Source: Chloranthus sessilifolius (Eukaryota; Streptophyta; Magnoliopsida; Chloranthales; Chloranthaceae). From it: DNA of 64,000 bases. Position numbers and translations under genes: made by a program. Below, piece after piece: positions 56,123 through 64,000 of this stretch; positions within the stretch are counted from its first letter, which is position 1, and every line of letters begins with the position of its first letter. The notes under the pieces are model-generated. The model was not told the DNA's origin and did no database searches. It saw only the letters and a list, made by a program, of their open reading frames with translations. The DNA lies in the NCBI GenBank assembly GCA_021018995.1, contig CM037587.1, positions 60,238,104 to 60,302,103 on the forward strand, written 5' to 3'.

Positions 56123-57335
56123 ATGGCCCCAAGATTTAGAGGCAGAGGCAGGTAGGGCGGTGCCTTTAGAGGACATTCTGAAGGTGTCGGTACATCAAGG
56201 GAGTTGCCTTCGATCCGGTTCTAATGCGGTCCCTATAGGAGCCGGAGTTGATAGAGGTCAGGTGAAAGAATGGAACAAGTGTTGGAAAGCCACCAACATC
56301 TCGCATCTGTCGCAAAGCGTAGCCGATTACCGGACAACAACAACAATCATCGATTCATCAAGAATTCGTGGAGGATGAGACCTCAATTTTTCGATGCCGA
56401 CCCGATGGAAGCTGAAGGTTGGTTGGATGAGATGGAAAAGATCTTTGAGGTGCTTCAGTGCACCGATGTCGAGAAGGTTAGATGGGCAACCTTCAAACTG
56501 GATGGACAGGCTGGACCATGGTGGAAGTCCGTGGCTAGACACCGGGAGCAGGAGTTTCCCAATACTCCTTGGACATGGGCTGAGTTTATCGAAGCATTCA
56601 ACGATCAGTACTTTCCCAAGATCGTTAGGCATCAGATGGAAGTTCAGTTCATCGAGCTCAAGCAGGGGACAATGTCAGTGCGTGAGTATGGAGATGAGTT
56701 CACGCGACTTTCAAGGTTTGCACCTCAACATGTGGCCACCGATATGATGAAGGCCAGAAAATTTCAGCTGGGTCTTAGGCCGAGTATACAGGAGAGCGTG
56801 GCTATGTGGGAAATGGAAACATATGGAGGAGTACTGTAAAAGGCCCTCATAGCAGAAGAAGAAATTCAAAAGCGGTTTTTGAGAAGCAGTCAGCCGAACA
56901 AGGATAGGGTTGTACAAGGGCAGTCAGGTACTTATGAAAATAAGAGGGCCAAGTTTACAAAGCCGCCAGTGAACCTTACTCAACCTGCATTTTCTAGACC
57001 AACATTTTCTTCTGGACCGACCCCTTATCGGAGATTGGCAGCATCATCACCTGTGCAATCCGTACGACCAGCGGGTTCTAATGCTAGTGGAGCTTCAGTG
57101 GCACAGGGATCCTCTCGTGCACCATCTTTTGTTTCGGTCACTATGTGCCTAAGGTGCGGGAAACCACACAAGACCGAGGATTGTAGGAGGAACATCGAGC
57201 GTGTTGTCGGTGTGGCGCAATCGGACACATGGTTAAGGATTGTCCTCAGGAGGACAAGGGAAGAACTAGTTCAGCTTCTACTCAAAGATCGACCCGACCT
57301 ACTGTTCAAGGTCGAGCTTATGCCGTGATGGCTCA
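56123..57335 (+). pseudogene. gag: Chromovirus Gag, frameshifted
   Basis: ATG at 56123 (MAPRFRGRGR) but stops follow at once; the main open part is 56270-56839. Landmarks: RPQFFDADPMEAEGWLDEM, VRWATFKLDGQAGPWWKS, TWAEFIEAFNDQYFP, VREYGDEFTRLSRFAP. A stop at 56837 interrupts it, and 56879-57328 gives the Ser/Pro-rich spacer and knuckle CLRCGKPHKTEDC. Comparison with the Gag at 32139 shows the same domain order. At least four frame breaks. Confidence 0.92.
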
Positions 57336-58020
57336 AGAAGCCGAAACGTCGAACGACGTGATCCAAGGTATTATTAAAAGTTGAGATGTCTTCTTATTTT
57401 ATGTGTTATATATAATTGCTTGATATTTAATAAATTTTGTTAATAAGTTATGGATGAATACACATGCTTAGAAACTTTTAATTGAAACGCTTGTCTAAAC
57501 TAAGGTACCCTTTTTATGCATCGGGGGAGCGATGTAAGCAAAACCGGTTGAGTGTGATAGACCCGGTCTACACATTCTTTTGTTACTCCATTGTTCGCTG
57601 AGAAGTTGGGAATCATTCCCAAGGCCCTTGATTTCATCTTGGCAGTGTCAATTCCTACGGGCAACTCAGTGAGCACCGATACCATGTATCAATCAGTGAT
57701 TGTGATGGTCGAAGACCACGAGACAGTGGCTGATTCGATCATTTTGAGCATGGAAGGGTTCGACGTGATACTAGGGATGGATTGGTTATCTACTTACCAT
57801 GCGAGCGTGGATTGTCTTCGAAAGATTGTAACATTCCGCCCGCCGAAGAGAAAATCTTTTCGATTTTACGGAGTCAAATCTTGTGTGATACCGTTTATCT
57901 CTGCCATTCGAGCAGACCGTATGATGAGGAACGGGTGTTGTGGTTATCTGGCCTACTTGCAAGATCATAAGGAGGAGAAGAAAAATATTACATATATTAT
58001 GATTGCTTGCGAGTATTCAG
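57336..58020 (+). pseudogene. Chromovirus protease region
   Basis: 57591-58020 gives FAEKLGIIPKALDFILAV, GFDVILGMDWLSTYHASVDC and KSFRFYGV, the conserved strand pattern of chromovirus proteases. The preceding active-site DSGA motif is expected at about 57560 but reads through a frame break near GTGTGATAGACCCGG; the motif is therefore damaged. An AT-rich insert of about 100 bp precedes it. Confidence 0.85.
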
Positions 58021-59350
58021 ATGTTTTTCCTGAAGATCTACCTGGATTACCACCTGATAGGGAGATTGAGTTTGCGATTGAATTAGTGCCGGGTACTGAA
58101 CCAGTATCAAAAGCTCCGTATCGAATGGCGCCTACAGAATTGAAAGAGTTGAAGGAGCAGCTTCAGGAACTGCTAGATAAGGGCTTTATTAGACCGAGTG
58201 TGTCACCCTGGGGAGCACCGGTTCTATTTGTAAAGAAGAAAGACGGTTCAATGCGGCTTTGCATCGCCGACTAAATAAGTTGACAATTAAGAACCGTTAT
58301 CCACTTCCAAGAATTGATGATCCGCTCGATCGCCATAAAGGAGCAAGGTTCTTCTCAAAGATCGACTTGAGGTCGGCTACCATCTTGAAAGTTAAGTCCA
58401 AGACATTCAAGAGCGCTCGTAACCCGATATGGGCACTACGAAGTTCTTGGTCATGCCATTTGGGTTGACAACGCACGCGGCCATTTATGGACTTGATGAA
58501 CCGGATATTCAAATCACATTTGGACAAGTCAGTAGTAGTTTTTGTAGATGACATCCACAACTATTCAAAGACACGAGAAGAACATGAGCAGCATCTACGA
58601 GTGGCTCTACAAATCCTCAGAGACCATCGCTTATATGCAAAACTTAGTAAGTGTGAGTTTTGGCTTGAGGTTCCTAGGCCATGTTATCTCCGAGACCGGT
58701 ATTACAGTTGACCCAAACAAGATTGAGTCGTTGATGAATTGGGAAATGCGACCAAAGATCAATGAGGTTTGTAGTTTCCTCGGTTTGGCAAGGTGATACT
58801 ACGGAAGGTTTGTGGAGGGCTTCTCCAAGATATCGTGTCCTCTTACACAACTTACGTAAGAAGAATACTAAATTTGATTGGACAGAGCAGTGTGAGCAAA
58901 GTTTTCAGGAACTCAAGAAACGATTGACTATTGCGCTAGTACTTGCTATACCATCAAGCAGGGGAGGCTTTGCAGTATACAGTGATGCATCATATGGGGT
59001 TTAGGGCTGTGCTTAACCTAATGAGAGAGTCATTGCTTATGGGTCTAGACAAATTTGAAAGACCATGAGAAGAATTACCCGACGATGATCTTGAGTTGGG
59101 CAGTGATTTTGCTCAAGATCCGGAGGCATTACCTTTATGGGGAGACCTTGATATATTTACCGATCATAAGAGCCTCAAGTATCTCTTCTCACAAAAGGAG
59201 TTGAATATGAGACCGTCGATGGATGGAGTTCTTGAAAGATTATGATTGTACCATCCAAAGACCACCCCGTGAAAGCAAACGAGTGGCGTATGCGTTAAGT
59301 CGAAAGTTCTTCGCTTCATTATCACATCTCACCACAAGGGTGCGACGATG
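58021..59350 (+). pseudogene. pol: Chromovirus reverse transcriptase and RNase H, many indels
   Basis: Pieces in order: [59 protein letters not shown], then after a deletion [27 protein letters not shown], the catalytic FVDD (about 58540), and [12 protein letters not shown]. RNase H signs are FTDHKSLKYLF..KELN and MEFLKDYDC. At least seven frame changes; RT motifs around LRSGYHQ are partly deleted. Confidence 0.92.
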
Positions 59351-60330
59351 GCATCTTTTGGAAGATATGGCTCTAAGTAGCATGAGATTTGACGTAAAAG
59401 GTTCAGTGCATTAATGGCTATTGGGTGATTCGCTCCACCCTATATGAGAACATTTGCGGACTTCAGATGACGGATGATGAACTTATGGCTATCGACGGGG
59501 ATGTGATTGGGGAAGCAAAATAGATTTTTCTATCAAAGATGATGGCACTTTGTTGTTTAGAAACTATGCGTACCAACTAGTACCGAGCTTGGGACACTAT
59601 TTTGGAAGAGGCTCATAAGTCTATGTACGCTATTCACCCCGGCAAGATACAAGATGTACCAGACTTAAAGAAAAGCTTCGTGGAGAGGTTTAAAGAAAGA
59701 TGTCATTGTGTATGTCTCGAGATGTCTTGTGTGTCGCAAGTAAAGATGGATCATCGAAATCCGGCAATCAACCACTACCGATACCGAGTGGAAATGGGAG
59801 GCCATTTCTATGGACTTTATTTTGGGATTGCCAAGAACATTAAGAAAATACAATGCCATCGGGTCATTGTGGATCGATTGACTAAGTCCGACACTTCCTT
59901 CCTTATAATACGTCCGATACCGCCAACAAGCTCGCAGAATTATATATCAAGGAGATAGTTTTGCATGGTATACCCACAAGATCGTATCGATAGAGACCGA
60001 TGTACACATCTCGCTTTTGGCAACGATTTCAAGAAGGAATGGGCTCTAGGCTTCGATTATAGTACAAAGATTCCATCCTCGACCGATGGGCGAATCGAGA
60101 GGGTAAATCGATTATAGAAGATATGTTACGTGCTTGCATGTTAGATTTTCAGGGTCATGGGACCAACATTTACCGATCGAGTTCGCCACACAATAACAGC
60201 ATTGTGCTAGCATCGGCATGGCACCTACAAGCTTTGTATGGACGACGATGGTGTCTCCGCTTAATTGGGAAGAAGTGGGTGAGAAACTCATTTTAGGTCC
60301 CGAGATCGTGGAGAATACAACCAAGAGCTT
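59351..60330 (+). pseudogene. pol: Chromovirus integrase, many indels
   Basis: 59602-59960 has EEAHKSMYAIHPG (HHCC start), CVSQVKMDHRNPA and VIVDRLTKSDT. Catalytic core motifs are split over frames, with GRIERVNRL (near 60095) corresponding to the Q-x-ERxNR glutamate segment. Core aspartates cannot be placed with confidence. Not functional. Confidence 0.85.
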
Positions 60331-60830
60331 CGGTTAATCCGTGAGAGACTACGCATTGCTCAAAGTCGTCAAGAGCTACGCCGATCCGAAAAGAAATCAT
60401 ATTGAGTTTAAGGTGGAGATAACGATTTGTCAAAATCTCTCTACAAAAGGTGTGATGCGTTTTGGGAAGCGTGGAAGTCGAGTCCGCGGCTATGTTGGAC
60501 CTTTCGAGGTAGTCGGCGAGGTTGCCTATCGAGTAGCCTTGCCACCAGCCTATCGAAATGCACAACGTGTTTCATGTGTCCATGTTACGAAGATATGTTA
60601 AGGACCCGACTCACGATTGACTACTACCCATTGAGCTCCAAGAAGACCTATCCTTGGTTGAGGAACCGAATAATCTTGGATCAGAAAGAACAAATCTTAC
60701 GGACAAAGAACATTCCCTTAGTACTGTGAAGTGGCGGTACCATTCTTGAGAGGAAGCCACATGGGAGCGTGAAGCGGAGATTCGCGAGCAATTTCCACAA
60801 CTTTTGAGTGAAGGTATATTGTAAACTATA
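60331..60830 (+). pseudogene. Integrase C-terminus and chromodomain remnant
   Basis: 60341-60600 gives YVGPFEVVGEVAYRVALPPA and CVHVTKIC, the GPF/Y module that ends chromovirus integrases. Downstream, two frames give QILRTKNIPLVL and EEATWEREAEIREQFPQLL, the signature of a chromodomain tail (VKWRxxxxEEATWE). It places the element among chromoviruses, Tekay-like by this motif. The domain would tether integration to modified chromatin. Confidence 0.88.
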
Positions 60831-61441
60831 GTTATATAAGAAAACCATACGCACTTTAAATTCTTAAATTTGCTTCCAAAAAAAAAAGAAAAAAAAGGAG
60901 AATTTCTTCAAATTCTTCAATGTTAAATTGGTTCATAACATCGATGCTTTACATATATATCTATAACGATCACACAATAAAATCTTAAATGTCATATTTA
61001 TTCATTCTCGCTAGAACCAGATTGCTGGAACCCGTGTCATCGCTTAGAACATATTACTGCATACGTGATCATGCTTTTGAATAAGTGTTCGATTCGACAT
61101 CCAAATTTCGCCAAATAATTACCAAAAGGGTGAGGTAGGTGTGTGCTAGGTTTGTGTCATGGTGAAGTATATTTCAGCACGTGACACTTGGGAAGGTATG
61201 CATCCATGTACGGATGCAATCCTCTATGGCGATATGGGGGATGCCACACGCAAGACATCCAGTTACTACGGATCCCGACCCTTGAAAGCGTGCTTGGTGA
61301 AGCCTCGATCGCTAACCAAAGTTCTTTGACTTTAGATGTTTTGATTTTGCTTTATCTTGGTGTTAGGATAAGGACTTACCGTGATTCGGTTTAGCTTATC
61401 CGTATATTTTCGAGGACTAAAAATATTATAAGGGGAGAGAA
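60831..61441 (+). other. 3' non-coding region and polypurine tract of the right-hand chromovirus
   Basis: No gene. TTTTCGAGGACTAAAAATAT and AAGGGGAGAGAA at 61408-61441 form the typical pre-LTR block with polypurine tract. The LTR start TGTAATAAC follows at 61442. Confidence 0.8.
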
Positions 61442-64000
61442 TGTAATAACAGATTTTTGAATTTTATTTAATGGTATTAGATGATGTACCATACAATGCG
61501 TGGTGCTAACGCTCCACACCGGAATATACCCACTTTAGAAATAGTCTAATTTTTATATACATATCAATATTAGACTCATTATGAGTACTTGTCGATACGA
61601 TTCCAACGATATATAATTTGTCGATTTTCGATAAGAATATAAAAAGTTATGCCCGTTAAAGTGAAGCACAATTGTAAATTGGGAGAGAATCACCATTTAC
61701 CTTGTGCTTATACAAAGCGGAGCAAAACCTCTTCTCAAGCTTTTCAAGTCACGTATGAATTCTACTTGCATGTAAAACTACTATTTTATTAAATCTTATA
61801 CTAAAATCTTAATTAGAGTTAACCTATCATGGAATTAGATATATATTTACTTCTTCTCATTGTCTTTCTTTATTCCTCTTCTCGCAAAAGATCCGATTCA
61901 TCTTTCATAATTCCTCGTCGGATCTCTATCGATTTTCGATCTTATCAGAGAATCTTACACCATCAAAGTTTCTCATCGTTGCGACCAATTTATCGTAAGA
62001 AAGGAATTCTCGCGAAAAGACTCGGGCATATCGTCTCTCGAATCCGATCTCCATCAACCCAAATCATCGTAGGATTCAATCACGCTCAACTCTAAATCCA
62101 TCTTAAATTATTCAGTTATTTCTTAAAAAGAAAACCCTAATTTTTTCTTAAGTTTTGATAAATTTTAGGCCTTAAAAACATAGAAATTAGGCCCAAAATC
62201 GATAGGATCGTTTTTCCCAGATTTTCGTGAAATTCGGCCAAACTCTTCAACAGACACAGCCTCGGTATTTTGGCCATAACTTTTTATCCCAAACTCCGAT
62301 TAAGACGATTCTTTTTGCGTTGGAAAGCTAATGGAAAAATATACAACTTTCATGTTTTGACCAACTCATGAATCAATCGTCTTGATGGTTAAAAAAATAT
62401 GAGAATGTTACATCAAATCGCTCGAGCGAGCTATTATCATCGCTCGAGCGAGGTATCACCGAACTCCGATATTACCTTAGTATTTTAGTCATAACTTTTT
62501 ATTCCGAACTCCGATTAAGAAGATTCTTTTTGCGTTGGAAAGCTAATAGAAAAAAATACAACTTTCATGTTTTGACCAACTCATGAATCAATCGTCTTGA
62601 TGGTTAAAAAAATATGAGAATGTTACGTCAAATCGCTCGAACGAGCTATTATCATCGCTCGAGCGAGGTATTGCCGAACTCCGACATTGCCTTAGTAGTT
62701 TAGTCATAACGTTTTATCCCGAACTCCGATTGAGACGATTCTTTTTGCGTTGGAAAGATAATAGAAAAATCTACAACATTCATGTTTTGACCAACTCATG
62801 AATCAATCGTCTTGATGGTCAAAAATATATGAGAATGCTACGTCAAATTCTAGGATTGGCGCAACTTGCCTGTTTTGACTTGTTTTTGAGGAAACACTTA
62901 AATAGGTCTATATTATTAGTAATTAGAGTTAATCTTAATGCATGAACGTATATTGTGATGTAGATTGAGGGCGAGAGGCCATCAATAGGACCTTGCTTGA
63001 CTTCGCATTACTCTGAGTTTTGGTAGGAGAATCTCATCTTTACAGTATTTTATTTTAATTCGCATGAATATTTTGAATTAAAATCTTTAAATTTGCATAT
63101 GCCATTGAAATCACATCTGTAAACTGAAATGGATATGAATGACTGAAAATCTAAATCTACCTGAATCCTGAAACCTGAATCTGCTTAAGCTCTGAAAATC
63201 TGAAATCAAGAACCTGAACTATGTATAAGAGACTTGTATCTGATTATATTAGTATCTGCATTTGTTTTATGATTGACCTGAACGACCCCTCAAAAAAATT
63301 CCTGAACAACTTCCTGACACAAGTTTCCCTCATTACGTAGGGGCTTGTTGCATCCTGAAAAAGGGTTCATGAACGACGATGGTAGGTAGGGGTTCCCATC
63401 GGCTATATTCCTGCTCTCGAGATATAGTTTACTCGGGAAGTATTTTAAGTTGAGGATTAAGTCATGAATTACTGAACTTTGCATATAGAAGTTAGAGAAA
63501 CTAAGACATCAAACATCGTGATCTCGTTTCAAAACTGCTTTTCACACATTTAGAAATAAATCTTACATATGATTTCCGCACCTAAATTCGCTTTTATTAT
63601 CTCGCTTATATGTTTGACAAGCTATATTCATATTTGTTTTGAAACCATGTTAGTTAAAGTAAAATGCCGTAGATGTCTTTCTTCATCGAGCTTTGTTGGA
63701 CTATAAGTCAGTGTTCGTGTATTGACGCGGCTATTCGTATCGTGAGACTGATCCTGACTACGTGCCTGAGGAAGAGCTTGAGGTTCCTCCTGAGGAGTTT
63801 TTCCCAGTATAGAACTTACTGATTTTCTTATTTGTGGTGAGAGTTAGACTTGAATTTGTGGGCCCATTTTAGTTGGATACCATAGTTCTATATTTGACAT
63901 TGTTTTCTGTTATGAGCCATGTTTCGATGATGGTCGGCCATCATCGGTGGTTCTTTACTTTTAATTGCTTCCGCATTTATTTTAGCTATGGATATTTATT
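61442..64000 (+). mobile_element. 3' LTR of the right-hand chromovirus, cut by the window end
   Basis: Collinear with 53281-55845. Cassette at 62262-62830 with palindromes TCGCTCGAGCGA at 62418-62429 and 62440-62451. It differs from the 5' LTR mostly by small indels, many at CG or CTG sites (see findings). Confidence 0.9.

Overview
This window is plant nuclear DNA, very probably from a dicot with a large, transposon-rich genome. It is almost entirely nested Ty3/Gypsy LTR retrotransposons of three lineages: Tat, Athila and chromovirus. I see one plausible host protein gene (51392-52501), and no rRNA, tRNA or CRISPR. No species can be named from the sequence.

Layout, left to right. (1) 1-16031 (+): a decayed Tat-lineage element, with its 5' end outside the window. 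It carries a Gag C-terminus, protease, G-patch, RT, RNase H, a second RNase H and integrase. Between pol and the 3' LTR an antisense gene remnant runs leftward from about 12770 to 7765; it has plant mobile domain (PMD) signatures and a coiled coil. (2) 16060-17240 (-): a related LTR in the opposite orientation. (3) 17241-20961 and 47663-50325 (+): Athila-family sequence with two LTRs, split by (4). (4) 20962-47662 (+): a chromovirus-type element with 3.4-kb LTRs and only gag coding. It has an extra internal LTR copy (about 27090-31748), which is itself interrupted by a miniature LTR element on the minus strand (27294-29574). Its gag is split by (5). (5) 32753-42902 (-): an Athila element with nearly complete gag-pol, flanked by the target-site duplication GGTAT and lacking almost all of its 3' LTR. 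(6) 50326-53280: a repeat-bordered island holding an intronless gene for an unknown multi-pass membrane protein. (7) 53281-64000 (+): a chromovirus with heavily indel-damaged gag-pol and chromodomain remnant; its 3' LTR runs off the window.

Main observation. LTRs from the Tat, Athila and chromovirus lineages all carry one compound cassette: an array of short GC-rich palindromes followed, 30-60 bp on, by a conserved module of about 60-90 bp that reads roughly CATAACTTT..CGAACTC.GATT..GCGATT..TTGGAAAG. Polarity and spacing are kept even when the cassette is inverted relative to the LTR. The module is conserved, whereas the palindromes are different words in each family. In the two homologous Tat LTRs the palindromes lie at equivalent places with unrelated sequence. 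The palindromes of the Tat 3' LTR recur upstream of the antisense PMD gene of the same element. This pattern suggests a fast-evolving recognition site attached to a conserved partner element.
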